DNA from: Ancylostoma caninum
Taxonomy: Eukaryota > Nematoda > Chromadorea > Rhabditida > Ancylostomatidae
Assembly (NCBI GenBank): GCA_037903475.1
Contig: JBAJFG010000258.1
Span: forward strand, 1,054,001 to 1,118,000
Direction: 5' to 3'
DNA length: 64,000 nucleotides
Under the pieces are notes generated by a model that was not told where the DNA came from, did no database searches, and saw nothing but the letters and a program-made list of their open reading frames with translations. Below, piece by piece: positions 13,501 to 25,768 of the stretch (position 1 is the first letter of the stretch; the number at the start of each line of letters is the position of its first letter). Made by a program: the position numbers and the translations under genes.

Positions 13501-13834
13501 ACAGTGAACCAGTGTAGCCAAAAAAGGGCATAAAGTCCTGGATCAGAAGAGAAATACATGGCTTAGAGCTGAAAATTAATCCAAGAGAAATCAAAACATT
13601 GATGGCGACTACATAGACAATGATGGCTAACAGGTGTGTTAGTTTGAATTGTTTTTCTTGGATGGTCTTCCTATCTAGTTTTCAGCATTTCCAGAGCGAT
13701 CCATCCAACTTGGCAATCGATACACATTCTTTCCACTGTCGCTTCCATCAGCAGTCTATTATGATTCATTTTGGAGGAGCAAATTCTGGATATATAATAT
13801 CATATCTTTCGTCCCGAGTCAAGGGTAATTTATA
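7557..13834. other. Long gene-poor stretch
   Basis: I see no supported exon over 6.3 kb. Notable items are GTGGGCGTGGC (8227-8237), a 20-base G run (8490-8509), a CCAAT-containing repeat near 10195-10258 whose relative lies near 14630-14680, and a GTTAAC/TTAACT-rich patch with two copies of AGGTCATTCCTAA (about 11160 and 11293). The lysine-rich open frame at 13215-13517 is listed separately. Confidence 0.4.
13215..13517 (+). CDS. Unrecognised lysine-rich open frame
   Basis: A 100-residue frame containing KPKKSKKKKG followed by a polar stretch with VNPELHVNLKDPYVYIVEI. The second half looks more protein-like than the surrounding frames, but there is no clear acceptor, donor or poly(A) signal and I recognise no family. 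It could be a decayed exon or chance. Confidence 0.15.
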   Translation: MQIIIFLEIRHVVHLMEVCLIGYPSSARTIESKPKKSKKKKGSIVASVYNMNYSQLKVNPELHVNLKDPYVYIVEINWKMADALPTFSLIASVVANSEPV

Positions 13835-14019
13835 CTAGATGTGTGCGTTCGACGTGCGTACGTCTATATGACGGCGACGGACTGACCCAGTCGCAACGGT
13901 GACACAACTCAGTCACAGCATTTTCGGGCGCGTGGAACGGATATGCCGCATTGTACTCCCTAAATGGAAAGTATTTTACAAATGTGTGCGTTTGACGCGC
14001 GACTAACGCACGCATCTAG
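13835..14019. mobile_element. MITE family A, copy 2
   Basis: It begins CTAGATGTGTGCG after TA (13833-13834) and ends CGCACGCATCTAG followed by CA, a decayed TA. The core shares a CCCAGT-GCAAC---TGAC-CA-CTCAG pattern with copy 3. About 185 bp, non-coding. A lone half-end (GAGATGCGTGCGTGCG) sits at about 14471-14487. Confidence 0.8.
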
Positions 14020-14200
14020 CAAAATCTCGCACCTTGCTCTTTATTCTCACGGGCTATACCGTACTCTTATTTGTTCGTCCATCCATCTATCCGTCCATAT
14101 TCATACGTGAGACTTCAGTGATCGAGGCCGGTTAGCACGCGCTGCACCGAATGCGAGACGACATTCTGATTGTCTGCGCATCCACGCATTTCATCGGCAT

Positions 14201-14320
14201 CACCGTTGCCATTCTCGTGCGATCGTGTTGCTGCTTGTTCTAACCTGTCCATACAGGTGTCACCGTTCTCATTCTCGTTCGATCTCTGTGCTTCTTGTTC
14301 TAACCTGTCCAAACAGGTGG
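14201..14320. repeat. 60-bp tandem duplication
   Basis: Two 60-bp units start at 14201 and 14261. Both begin CACCGTT, contain CATTCTCGT and end with CTTGTTCTAACCTGTCC and ACAGGTG. They differ at about ten positions. The period is a multiple of three, which keeps both strands open, but no splice sites support a gene. Confidence 0.7.
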
Positions 14321-16912
14321 AGAGACGAGTACGCGTGGGGCGCGACCACTGAAATGTCCTATATTCCACTTATGGCAACATAATTACGACTTGATGTGCA
14401 TAGTTGCGATGAGTACATCTAGTAAAGTTACTTGGAAATGGTCTGATGGACTGCGACAAATGCAGACTGTGAGATGCGTGCGTGCGTCCGTCATGATGCA
14501 TTTTTCAACATGAGGCTGTGCTCTTCTTTAAATGATTCACCTGCTACCTATACAGTGGACGCATACTGCTATATTGTGCGTTATACCCGGAATGTACGGG
14601 AGGTTGAACTCTGCGATTAGCAATTTAGATGAATGGACCAATCATAGAGCTGGGCCGCACCGCCCTTTTCAGGTTACACCTTCCACACCCCACACAGCGA
14701 TGGCATAGTGGTTTCTAGTTACTTACTTGTTTGGTTGGCCTGTAGAAAAGTTCTCTAGCTATTAGCCAGGCTCACAAAGCACCATAGGGCATCACTAAGA
14801 TCCAGCCAGCAACCTTCCAGTGATAAGTACGTATAGGTTATGATGTCTAATCCCCAAGAATGAAACAATGTGGTGTTGAGTCAACAGGTCACCCTCAATG
14901 CACAGTCGAATCGAGTGTGATTGCACTCTTAGGCTTTGTGGCGCTATTTCGACTTGTATACTTCGGTTTTTTACGCTCAACTCCTTTTTCCAAGCCTGAC
15001 ATGCGCCTTTGTCCCTCTTCAATGCGTAAAAAAGTTTATTCTGGAACAATCAGGCCGTAAGGCATCGAACATCATAGGTTTTGCACTGGCTCACTCGTGT
15101 CGTTTTTCTTCAGCTCATCAAAAGTACGAGATTTTTTAGAAATAGTCAACGAAGTTGAGGAGTAATCAGTGCGAATTCTGTTACTTCACGATACAAGCAG
15201 CTGGGTCAGGTTTTTGTTTGAGTAGTTATAGAGTGTAAGGTGTACATGGTGTACATTACCTAAACTCTCCTTGAATATCCTGGCCCTTCCTATTTTTTTT
15301 TGGTTGTTTTTGAACCAGTTGAGCGGTTTCTCAGGTTTTTTTTCGTGGATTTCGTAGGAATTCAATGCTCCGATGAGAACCAGCTACTTTTTTCGATACT
15401 GGTTTGTTACTATTTATGAAAGTTGAGAAAAAAAAACAATGGTTTAGTAAAGAACATCGATAATTACTGCAGAAAAACAGTACTTTGTTCATACCGCATG
15501 GTGGGTGGCCTTGGAATTTTCCGGAAGCGAGGCACTCCTAGTAAGTAGTGACTCATGTTTTTTTATACCTCCACCCTGCTCTTGAGAAGAAAATTCACCT
15601 GCTTGACACGTGGCTTTCATAAATATGGAATTACCGGGGTTGTTTGTTCTTTTTTTCTTGGAAATGAGGCTTGATCTACAGAAAAGAGCTGTTGTGAGTC
15701 ACGTGACTAGTAGGCATGTTCCCCAGGATTGTGATTCATAAAACAAGAACGCGAACCAACAGCGGTTAGCGTGATTACTTATCTTATAGACTATGTAATG
15801 CTAAGAGGCGCAGGACGTGAAAGATGGTTTCATAGCTTGACTTCGCTTGGCTATGCGTTGATGAATCTTACCCCAGCGTTTCCTCCTAATTAATTGGCAG
15901 AAGCTCATAACCTCATAAATACTCATTAATTTCAGTAAGTATTGGGAAAACGAAACTGTCGGTCGAATTCTACGATGGAACGACAATGAGTCTTATAATC
16001 AGCGGCATCAATCAATATATCGATTAATGAGAGGAAACTTAGAAATAAGAGTTTACGTCGAGGGTGTACATACCATTAGGAAGAGCTCCTCAAGATGAAT
16101 CGAATGGCGTTTACGGCTTTTCTGACCTCTATTTCTCGCCACCCTCTCCAATTGCTGCACACTTTTCCACATTCTCTCCATCTGTAGTGTCTCCCGAACT
16201 ATCTTCACTGGTGAAACGACTCGTACGATTCGTTCCTTGTTGATTTTTTTCTGCAGAAATGTTATTTACCGATCTGCACCGATGTATATGGGGTGTTCGT
16301 GGGTGTTCGATCCATGTGCATCCAAACATCCACCAAAAAAGCGGCTGTACTTGCGTTGTTCCCGTGTAAGCAGGGCTTAAATGAATGCATGTACAATTTA
16401 TCGGATGCAGCATCGATGCTGGCAACTGTGAACGTTATTTATAACAGGCTGCACCGTGGTGCATTTCTTTATTGCGTTTTGATGCAGGGCATGGTGTTAT
16501 AGCATTATTCTGAGGTTAGTTGACTTCATGCTCAACTCACATGATGTGCTTATGACTAGGTGTAAGTGTAGTTATTATTTATAATATTGATATTTTTATG
16601 CTTATTTGTAAGTTTGAATCATTCACATCATGTAATTAACGAGAAAGCTCTCAGTAGACCTGTTGCATGTAAGCGACTGGTAGGAGAGACCAGTAGTGAG
16701 AATAGAGGAAGGGGTTGAAGCGGGGGGGGGGGGGGTGGGGGTGGGGGTGAGAGGCGAGTAGAACAAACAGTTACCTTACTGTTTCGGCTTTTGGAAGTGA
16801 CATTTTGGTCACCCTGAATGTTTACTTACTTAAATAAGGAAATTCTGGATCTACACCTCTGTGACACCCGCTTTGAATGCAGTGGGTTTGGAACAGTCAC
16901 AAACAGAACTTG
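14321..16912. other. Intergenic with one dispersed-repeat copy
   Basis: No gene is supported. 15724-15836 is a diverged copy of a sequence also found at 21773-21884, sharing GGTTAGCGT, TATGTAATGCTA and GGCGCAGGACG or close variants. A strong G-quadruplex-prone run lies at about 16722-16750. The remainder is AT-rich. Confidence 0.45.
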
Positions 16913-17082
16913 CGGTTCACTTACCCAAGTCTAGTCATACAAGCATTTAAGTTCGAATTTTTTTTCCCAGAACGTACAAGCTTTACGGCAGCAATAATTG
17001 CATCACACTCTGAATACCCTTATCACTCTATACGCTACAAGCTTTCAGAATTGGATAAGTTCCTGATTGGGTAAGTGAACCG
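16913..17082. repeat. Short inverted-repeat element
   Basis: A perfect 16-bp inverted repeat, CGGTTCACTTACCCAA at 16913-16928 and its complement at 17067-17082, encloses about 140 bp. Degenerate GGGTAACT-AACCG words recur at 17245, 17490, 18618 and 19126. This is probably an end of a small MITE. No target duplication was resolved. Confidence 0.5.
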
Positions 17083-18294
17083 TTGTCTCGCTCTCAGAAA
17101 GGTGACAATTCTTGTTCTTTAGGGAACTGAAGTGTAGATTTATCAAGGATTAATTGATTTCTGCATACCTAGAATGTCCTAGTTATTCACTCAGTCATAA
17201 AGTACACATCGCGTTTCCCTATTTTAGTAGGCGTTTCTATTTGGGTAACTCAACCGCCTCCAAGATTTAGGGATTAGCTACTATGTTAGGCGGTTCAACT
17301 TCTTGGGTTTACCAAGTTTGAAAGAGTATTTTGCGATTGACTTACTATGCACCTTAGATACTGTAGATTACCTCTTCATTAACCTAAAACCTCGAAATTT
17401 TTACATCTTCCAACTGCACCAAAGTCCACTCCACAACGCTTTCAGAATCGATTTTCCTATGGTTCTTCTCCATCTTAGTTGGACTTGGGTAACTAAACCA
17501 GCTTTATCTTCATGATGTCGATTTTTGTGCTTCTAATACGAAGATTCTTTATCAGTGTGCATACATATGAGAAAATCATTGAAATGTTTTTTAGTGCCGG
17601 GGTTCATGCACCGTTCTAGAGGGGTTTTAATCCACTTTCAAAATGGACGAGTTGTCTGGTTCGAGCAGCTCGTATCGATTGACGATGACATGTAATGGTA
17701 GAGGTAGAAACATGTGTCGCAGTCTATTAGAAAAAAATGGAGAAATTTGTCCCTTCAGGTTGGAAGGGAACCCTTCCCAGAAACGTTCATGAATTTCATC
17801 TGAGGAAGTTTGCGAACTGTCTGGACAGAAGTGGACGAGTTTTCCACGACATGTATATTCTGTTCTTCTGATTTATCAGTCCTGGAAGGCCCTTATTGAT
17901 ACAGACGGTAAGACATGCTACATTTTTCTTGAACAAATCCACATTCGGGACGAGAGAGAAGCTTAGAACCTTTCCGGGACATCTCATGGATCCCGCCATG
18001 AGTGCGGAAGTCCCAGATAACCGCAGTTCATTTGAGTTCGTTGGGGTAAAATTACGACTTGGATAGGTCCCGCCCCTTCTTAGGTGATCCTTACGACCTA
18101 CACAGATTGTGCAATCACACAATACCTATTTTTTTCCAAAAACTTGACTCATATGACCAACATAACAGCCAGCATCATTGCCACTCTCTGTCTGTGCTAC
18201 GTCAATGATTTTGTTTACTAGTAAACTCAACACTGCGGTAAGTAATCCGTTTTTCTTCGCGTGATTGCCCTCTGCAGCCCGCGCTTCCTGCTTG
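17083..18294. other. Intergenic, no gene recognised
   Basis: The 108-residue minus-strand frame at 17796-18122 lacks splice sites and any recognisable domain. A phrase near 17305 (GGGTTTACCAAGTTTGA) resembles a nematode spliced leader but is deleted internally and lacks the donor. Confidence 0.4.
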
Positions 18295-18392
18295 TGACAC
18301 TACTGCTTTGAGGTTTGGTTGTTTCACTCAAGCCCTCCTTCATTGACACTACTGCTTTGAGGTCTGGCTGTTTCATTTAAGCCCTCCAACAT
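18295..18392. repeat. 49-bp tandem duplication
   Basis: Two units starting at 18295 and 18344 share TGACACTACTGCTTTGAGGT, then GGTTGTTTCA or GGCTGTTTCA and AAGCCCTCC. Confidence 0.7.
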
Positions 18393-18763
18393 TGTCCTGA
18401 AAATCAAGGCCTTTCACAGGCGGTGTATAAAGGGCGATTTTTTAACTTTGAAAGAACTTTATGCATCAAAGCTCAGACATTCACGCGATTGCACTTCATT
18501 TCCCTCGTAAAAATCGAACTATAATGAGTCTACTGTCGATGTTTTGCATCCAACTTCTGTTCCTAGCTTAGTTCAAGGGCGTGACGTCTCATTAATCAGC
18601 ATAGTATGCTTTTTTTGTGGGTAACTGGACCTAACGTTCTGTTAGAAGTTGGAAAAAGCTTCTTTTAGTACTAGATACCTGGTAAAATTTATCCAAGTAG
18701 GTTTGAATATTCTTGTCAGTGTTTTTTTTTTGGGATCGCCTCTTGGACAGGGGCAAGTTTTTA

Positions 18764-18974
18764 CCAGATGCGTGCGTTCAACGCGCGTGCATTCATTATA
18801 TGAACGATAGGCCCAGTGGCAACCCTGACGCAGCTCAGACGCAGGTGAGACGCAAGCATTTGTGTCCTAGCGACTGCTGCGAGTCATTTCCATTCAAGAT
18901 ACTCATGTCACGCTGTGGAAAATCCCTCCCAAACGGATGCGTGCGTCGAACGTGCGTCTGACGCACGCGTCTAG
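18764..18974. mobile_element. MITE family A, copy 3
   Basis: It begins CCAGATGCGTGCGTTC after TA (18762-18763) and ends GACGCACGCGTCTAG before TA (18975-18976). The right end has a second inner inverted copy of GATGCGTGCGTC (about 18938), so the terminus may have been duplicated. About 211 bp, non-coding. Confidence 0.8.
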
Positions 18975-19897
18975 TAAGATTGCCCTGTAAGGTTTTTAAA
19001 AAAAATTTAGAGCGATCAGGACATTTTTGCCCTTGTGAGTTTTTCCTCCAGATTTCGTATTGTTTCTATTTCTGGAAGATTCCATTGTTTCTTCCATCTT
19101 CTTCCATCTTGGTGGAATTAGGTAATTAAACCGCTCTTTTGGCTCCCATAACGTTTTCATGGATTCTCAGCCTTTTCCTCCTATAAATTCGTCGAACACA
19201 TTGTTCTACTGCTGTTTCATGTTGTATGCTGCCCTCTAGGGGGTTGAATACATTTTTTCGTGGATACCATCACCACATTTCTTATTCATGCTCTGCTTCT
19301 CTGTGCTCTAACCTCCAATGAAATCGAATACAACTTTCTTATTATCTTGACATCAGAAACCTTTCGCAGAATTATTTACTGCAGTGGAGACGAGGTTCAT
19401 TCACATGCCATAGAAAAGGCGTGAGAAGACTGGCGGCGGATGAGTTCTCGTGATGTACTTCGGCGGCGGTGTGAATTCTGGCGTCCCCTCCACTAAATGG
19501 AATTGTGGTGTAATGAAGCCAGTAACTGGAGGGGTTTTCCCAGAATTTCCTTGTACCTACGTACTCGGGAAAATTTCCCTAGAAGGGACATTAACTTATC
19601 CTAACTCGTCCAATGTGGTTTTTTCTGATATTGAATGTTTCAAACGCGAGGACACTTGATTATTATTGCAAATTTTCTATTTTTCTCTTGACTCTCTCCA
19701 TTTTCTCTTCTCTTTCTCTCGCTCTTCTTCTGTGTTTCGCATTATCGTTTCACCAATAATCTCTTCTCTAGTGAAACACATTACACCACTTTGATAAACC
19801 ACCCACTTCTCTTTTCTATTGATTGATATTGATTTTTTGTTCTAATCGACTCCATCTCATCGACGAGATACACCTGGTTGCGTAGCAAAAAGTTCGG

Positions 19898-20242
19898 AGG
19901 TAGCAGAACGAGAACTGGTCCTCTGACCATTACTTTTCATCATTTTCCCGTGGAAGAATTATAGGTAGCTGAAAAGTTTGGCGAAGGGTCGGTCAGCATT
20001 GAGAGATTCAGAAGGCGACATCCGCTCATCAGCATAGTATGAACAGTGGGGACCAGTTCTCGCCAGCGATAAAATTCAAAATTCAGGGTCAGTAGAACTT
20101 GAACTAATCCTCTGACCGTTACTTTTCCACCTCCTTACCATGGAGGGACTATAAGTAACTGAAAAAACTTCCGCCGAAGAATCAGCTTGGCGGGATTCGA
20201 AGGGAGGCATGTGTTGTGAACAGCGGGGACCAGTTCTCGCTG
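19898..20242. repeat. About 180-190 bp tandem duplication
   Basis: CCTCTGACC-TTACTTTT occurs at 19920 and 20109 (spacing 189). GAACAG-GGGGACCAGTTCTC occurs near 20041 and 20218 (spacing about 177). These are two diverged units with a net 12-base indel. No coding function is seen. Confidence 0.65.
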
Positions 20243-21772
20243 ACCACAAAAAATTTGTGGATGTCTTGTGTCAGATGTATTACCAGTAAGAGTGCATCCT
20301 ACAACAACAACACCATGTACTGCAAATTTACCTTCCACCGCTCCGAAGTGAAGCGTACCCGAGCTCTTCCATGCATCTACTGGGCGATCCCGACTGGATT
20401 AATTACCATGCCACCGTAATCGTTGCACTTCAGTTGATTGTGGCGCTAACACTATTCCCATAAACTATTCCTGGCACTGTCGGCTTGAATTATTGCAATG
20501 AGATTTGTCGCTAGGATATGTGGTGGGTGCGAATCGCTATAGTGGTTACAGTAAAGCAGTCACTGTACGTGTTCAACTGGGGCGTTCTGCGCTCCTGATG
20601 TTCAGAAAGCGTAATTTCTTTCAGCTACTTACTGTTTACTTCAGTATTTACTATTTACTTCCTTGTTAGCCCTATTTTCCGCAAAATTTCGAAATTCTCC
20701 GAAATGTTTGATTTTTATCGCAAGAAGCACCTTGTTCAGATGATTTTTCAGAAAATTTAAGCATGAACTGGGCGTGGCCGATGCGTTACTCAGTTAGGAA
20801 CAGTTGCCACTTGAAGGAAACCAGACTGCTGTTACCTTTCGCTAACGTTGTTACGTATATGATGTGGTTATAAATGTGTTAGTGACGCTTCTGGTAACAA
20901 GGTAATGACGTCCTGGCTAGTAGGCGGTGCCCATCTAGCGCCTGGAGTTTCCGTCTGGATTGGTTCATACAGCAGAATCATCGCTATTTCATGCGCTCAT
21001 TTATTATCTATTTATTTATTTATTTATTTATTTGACACACTTATACAAATTCACAGTGTGCCTCAAGTAAAAACAGAACTTGTTAGTAACACATCAGTGG
21101 AAGGCGAAAAAAAAGTGTAAGACGAAATAAGCACCTTCTGCAGTTGGTTACAATAAAAATACTAATAAGTTGACCAACATGTTCAAGCAGGCCTGCAGGA
21201 CTGACTAGAACCGGAGCAGAAAAAAAGAATCTATGTTTTATTTTCTTGCAGATCCTCATTATACTGATCTTTTTTCAGTTGCGGTTGTTTTAGTTTTGTT
21301 ATATTTCCACGTCCGCCTGAATATGTTGCGTCTTCTGGAGAATTTCCTGCTGTGTATCAAGCCACTCTCCGAATAGGATGCTATTTTGATTGCTAGCATG
21401 CCTAGGAAACCTAAAAAATGCCTAAGATGCCTAACATGCCTAGAAAGGGACTTTTGTTCAAGTGGTGGAAACATAATGGTTCAGCGCTGTTTTTTTGTTG
21501 GTTTCACCTACAGTATTTTTGAAATTCTATTTTTTCGTAAACTCCACAAATTATTTCTTCCAATTTAGAGTTCTAAGCGTAAGTGCCTGCGAAAGAAGCC
21601 CACAAAATGACGATATATCTATAGCGCTCCAGAAATAACTCCGGGGTGTTCTTTGGCGGGTGTCTTTAACGTTATCAAGATTACTCTAAAATTCCCGATT
21701 ATCCATAGTGCACTAGTACTTCGAGTAGAATTCTATTCATTTCACATTGCTTGCAGTTAATTACCACCTGGG
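20243..21772. other. Intergenic, microsatellite present
   Basis: An (ATTT)n run at about 21005-21033 is followed by GACACACTTATACAAATTC, a form seen at 3' ends of nematode LINE copies. No coding part was found. A GGGCGTGGCC word lies at about 20770. Confidence 0.4.
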
Positions 21773-22000
21773 CTAGGATTCATGAAACGATGACCTGGCA
21801 ACCCAACGATGGTTAGCGTTCTTGGTCTTGGCATAGACTGTGTAATGCTAGGAGGCACAGGACGCCAAAATTGGTTTGTTAGCCTGGGCCTAGTTCCATC
21901 ATTGGGATTACCCAGGGTTAACGCGTTGGCGCCCATGTTGACGATGGGAAGATTTGTGTGGTGGTGACACGTCTGCTTGGGTAATGATGATGCATGCGGA
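21773..22000. repeat. Composite repeat: dispersed repeat plus MITE family B copy 2
   Basis: 21773-21884 matches 15724-15836 (shared GGTTAGCGT, TGTGTAATGCTAGGAGGC, CAGGACG). It is followed directly by a family B copy at about 21886-22000 with GGGATTACCCAGGGTTAA at the left and CTTGGGTAATGATGATGCAT at the right. TTTGTGTGGTG in its core recurs in copy 3 at 28.17 kb. The second half also exists without the first at 7.4, 28.1 and 30.0 kb, so these are separate units that met here. Confidence 0.55.
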
Positions 22001-22778
22001 CTCGGTTTCGCTTGCTTATGCACTCATGGATCCCAGTACAGGAACATCGCCCCTCGAATTGTACAAGCCTGTGCCGACGAGTTCAGCAAGATTTCGGTTT
22101 ATGAAATCTCCCTTTCGCAATTCGCAGTCGAAATACTTCTGTAAGCTATGATCAGTTCAGCCTGATGAGTACTTTGAACTAGGTGGACTTCTACAAACAA
22201 ATTGCGCCAGCTTCCGGATCACGATTGAGACACTGCTTGCATCTTCCATTCGATGTTTGCACTTTACTGCCATCTAATCGCTTGTTTCCTGTACACTTAG
22301 GTATGTTCAATTGAACTTTCCATATTTATCTGAAATTATTTCGCACTCTTAGGGTAACAAAAACCAGAAAAAGTTCATTTTTCAGCAATTTTAGATTGAC
22401 CGCTTTACTTTCAATATTCCTAAAATTTCTTGAACTTTTTTTCCGGTTTCGAGGCTTTTTATTAGTTTCATCTTAGTATTTCTCACGATTTCATAGGGAA
22501 TTGTACAGTTTTTATCAAGCAGCACAGAGCGGAAGTAAACTATTCACTTTATTCTACAAAAATCCAATCCATATAGGTACGAGCTTGTTTAGCTGTGATT
22601 TTTCTCAGCTCTTCACCTAGCTACAAACCATGGGATAGGAATTCCGTCTCCTTGCTTCTACCTAGGTATGATTCCTGGCTAATTCTGTCCAGTATTCGCT
22701 CTTCGACTCCGCCCACATGCTCCATTCCTCAGAAGCTAGGTTTGAATACCGGGTTTTTCGGAAACTTTTCACGGAATC

Positions 22779-23033
22779 ATGTATACCATTGTGATCAGCA
22801 GCTACTGGGGATTTCTTCCACGCAAAAATCTCAAAAAACGGACTTGGGACGGAACGACGCCTCCGGGGCCTTCCTGGCTAAGAAAAAAATTAACCGAAGT
22901 TGAAGATGTTCAAAGGATGGCCAGCGATTTCCTTGATTTCCAGTTTCCCCAGTTCTGGGAGAAGAGCATTGCTGACATTCCCATAAGGTGGTACATTGTA
23001 ATGACTAGCGACGGTGATTATATTGTTGAGTAA
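22779..23033 (+). CDS. Unrecognised ORF, possible terminal exon
   Basis: From a possible acceptor (CAGCAG ending near 22800) or the ATG at 22779, the frame contains LPRKNLKKRTWDG, PPGPSWLRKKLTEVEDVQRM and FPQFWEKSIADIPIRWYIVM, and stops TAA at 23031-23033. AATAAA follows 20 bases later (23054-23059). The residue mix (W, P, charged residues) is unlike chance frames nearby. I recognise no family. Upstream frames are closed, so if real it is a last exon joined to something I could not find, or a fragment. Confidence 0.3.
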   Translation: MYTIVISSYWGFLPRKNLKKRTWDGTTPPGPSWLRKKLTEVEDVQRMASDFLDFQFPQFWEKSIADIPIRWYIVMTSDGDYIVE

Positions 23034-23059
23034 ATACCATTGTATGTATTCTGAATAAA

Positions 23060-23725
23060 AAATAATGCAGAAAAAAAATGTCTAACCGCCCAAGAATTCC
23101 TTACCAGCCTAATAGAAGTAACCATGACTACAAATTTTGCTTATTAAGTAAGTAATGATATCAATATTCAAGAAGTTTTTCAACTGCTCATTTATGGACT
23201 GTTCATTATAATCTACATACCCCATGTCATGTCAGAATATTCTGGAAAAACATGTATATTCATTAATTTTTACATATTTTCTCGTGTGCTACCATAAGAC
23301 CAACATCGCTTCTAGGTCTCCCACTCCCTCCCCACACCTCGAACCACCAATCCTCCTAACTTTGCAGTAAACAGCCGAATGAGAAAAGAAGCCGGAATTG
23401 CCGAGGCGCTTCGCTGAGGGGCGGAGCTTAATTTTTGTAGGGAATCCACAATTTATTAGCAGGGTCCCGCTGAAGGTGGGACTCCGCTATGAAAACATCT
23501 TGCTTCCGTGCATATTTATAGCGATCACTCTCCAGGATTTCAACGGACACCTGATCGTATTGATCGATGCGATCATGTCGTCGTTGACGAGGATCCAAAC
23601 ACCTGCTGCTGCTGTTGCTGCTGCTGCTGTTACCACACTCCAATCCCACACCAACACTATTTTCTTAGCAAAGCATAGTGTTACAGTGGCGTCATACGTT
23701 TTATTGATTGATATTGATTTTGCAG
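23060..23725. other. Unassigned, contains a CTG repeat
   Basis: A plus-strand frame is open from 23398 through 23883. It includes a (CTG)n/GTTGCTG run at about 23603-23636 encoding an alanine patch. Only the part after the acceptor at 23725 looks like an exon. Confidence 0.3.
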
Positions 23726-23856
23726 AAGGTCAAAATTTTAGTTACAGTATGCCAAACACGTCTACTTTCGTGGCTGACGAGTTTACTCCTGATAGATCCT
23801 ATTCGATTCAACCGTATCAAAGCAATCCTAGTTTTTGGCGTCGAATATTGATTGGT
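23726..23856 (+). CDS. Possible exon with N-glycosylation-type sequence
   Basis: It is preceded by ATTGATTGATATTGATTTTGCAG, the same TTGAT-rich acceptor type used by the receptor gene downstream. It encodes NFSYSMPNTSTFVADEF and SYSIQPYQSNPSFWRR, with two N-X-S/T sites, as in an extracellular amino terminus. A candidate donor is GTATTG after 23856 (phase 1). An earlier phase-2 donor, GTATCA near 23816, would fit either incoming phase-2 acceptor of the receptor gene at 26.7 or 30.4 kb. It may be an alternative first exon of that receptor, an exon of another gene, or chance. Confidence 0.25.
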
Positions 23857-24209
23857 ATTGATTTTTCTGGTGCGCATAATTAATTCCTCATTGGTTATCT
23901 CTCATTGATTTCTGGATTCATGAATATTCTACGTCCTGCAGGTAAATGCAGAACCAGTTGTTCAGTTGACAATCAGCCATAACCCTTCCCGGGTTGGAAG
24001 TGAACCAAATGGTACTGCTTACCCTTCCGACATTTAAAAGTTGGTGCTGTTCCAACCTTAAGGTGCCCGTGCCCCACCCTCACTCCGACTTTTTTCCCGT
24101 TTTTCATTGAATTATTGTCCAACATTTCTTAAATTTGTCTACTAATCGATTTTACTTTTCCTTTGGCTTCCTATCTTGATGTTGCTGCACTTCTTATTCG
24201 GCTGGCAAG

Positions 24210-24530
24210 GTGTTAATACATAGGGATATCAGTAGTTGTAGGCAGTAATAGGTAGTAGTAATAACGTTAAGAGTAGTATGGTAATTAGTGATAGTTATAC
24301 ATAGCAGTAACACTAGTGTTGGTAATAGCATATTAGTATGTGTTAGTATACTATTAATACAATGGTATTTCTGAATAATACCTACCAGACCTCTAGCAGT
24401 GAATAATAGCACGTTGTAGTAATAACAATAACAGTATAGTAGTATTGATACTAGCATAATAAATAATAATATTGCTATAATAATATTAGACGTAATATTC
24501 GATGCAATAATATCAATACTAATTGATTGA
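24210..24530. repeat. Low-complexity TAG/TAATA-rich DNA
   Basis: Degenerate GTAGTAATA / ATAATATT words fill about 300 bases without a clean period. The surrounding 23.9-25.7 kb shows no supported gene. Confidence 0.5.
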
Positions 24531-25768
24531 CTATCACTGATCTAGCAGACCAGATTCTGACTATGATCTACTAGACCATGGGTTTGATCTGCTGCGATCG
24601 ATAATCATATGAATCATATGAATCTCTGGCTCCTTTGTATTTAGAATAGCTAGCTGATCTACATAATCTAATTATATTGAAGTACATAATTTCCGGCGCC
24701 TCGTGGACATTACACTCAAGCTGACGCCATTGGCTGAGGGATTCCTGTTATCGGGTTTCAGGTAGTTTTTGCAGGAGGTGTCAGTGCTTGGGTCAATGTA
24801 GCTATTGCACATAATTTTGTTGGTCCTACGCGGAATTTTAGTGTTTGCGCATTTTTTGTGTCAATTCCCTTGTAAATCCCAATGTTTCAGCAGCTATACA
24901 TAATTTTTAGGGGCGACCATTGTGTCAGTCGTTCCATGGAACTGTAGAGTACAGTTAAAACTCGCATAGAATATTTTGTCGGTCCTCTTCAGAACAGGAT
25001 AGCTATAGGTGCGCAGCAGTTTGCACGTTGCTCCTCCCCCACACGAATCTGCTCCTCTGCGCATGGCCATTCATTCGCAAATACTACACTTTTTGATTAC
25101 GAGTATAGACGCAAGGAATTCGGCGAACTCCTAACTCCCTATGAGATAAGAATGCACCTAAGAATTATGTGCAACTTGCAGCAGTATTGCAACTGGGGCA
25201 CAGTAATCTGTCAGGATCACTGTTGTCCTAGAAATCCCCCCGGCAAAAAGTCACAAGCCCTGACTAACCGACTACCCCCGTCGTCTCCGGTAATCACTTC
25301 TCTCACACAATGACTGAAGCAATCGGCTGTTGTTCCCCGCGTGAATGAAGGATGTGCCTGCGTCTCTGCCCTTGTGCTCTCTGTACTCTGCTTCCCTGCA
25401 CGCTCTCATCCAGAAAGTGCTTACGTCTCGTCGAGTTCAGCGTAGTGATTCAGTGTATTCACTTACTTGATTGTCTCAGTGTACTCGAATTGAATAAAGT
25501 GGGAGACGGCTGGCTTTCTTCGTGCGAATCCGTCATTCTTCTGGCTGCTGAAGTAGCGGTTTTTTCTTTGCATAGCTGTGTGGCGAGAGCGCAGAGAAGC
25601 AGAGTCATTTATTTCTAACTGCTCAAACTATGCGCAAATAGTGTGTCTCTTCCGCCTTCAGCAGTTTGTACTTCGCTTCAAAAGTCTTCTGTCGAACTAA
25701 CTCTGATCCTGGATTGACCTATTAATTCCCTATTAATCCCTACACTGCTACCAACCACTCACAGAGGG

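Noticed and set aside
14115..14369. Repeated NENGDTCMDRLEQ-type peptide on the minus strand
   Set aside because: It is produced by a 60-bp tandem duplication whose period is a multiple of three; no splice or start context.
17300..17325. Spliced-leader-like phrase GGGTTTACCAAGTTTGA
   Set aside because: An internal block is missing compared with nematode SL1, and there is no donor or Sm-site region behind it.
17796..18122. 108-residue minus-strand frame
   Set aside because: No recognisable family, no splice sites, ordinary intergenic composition.
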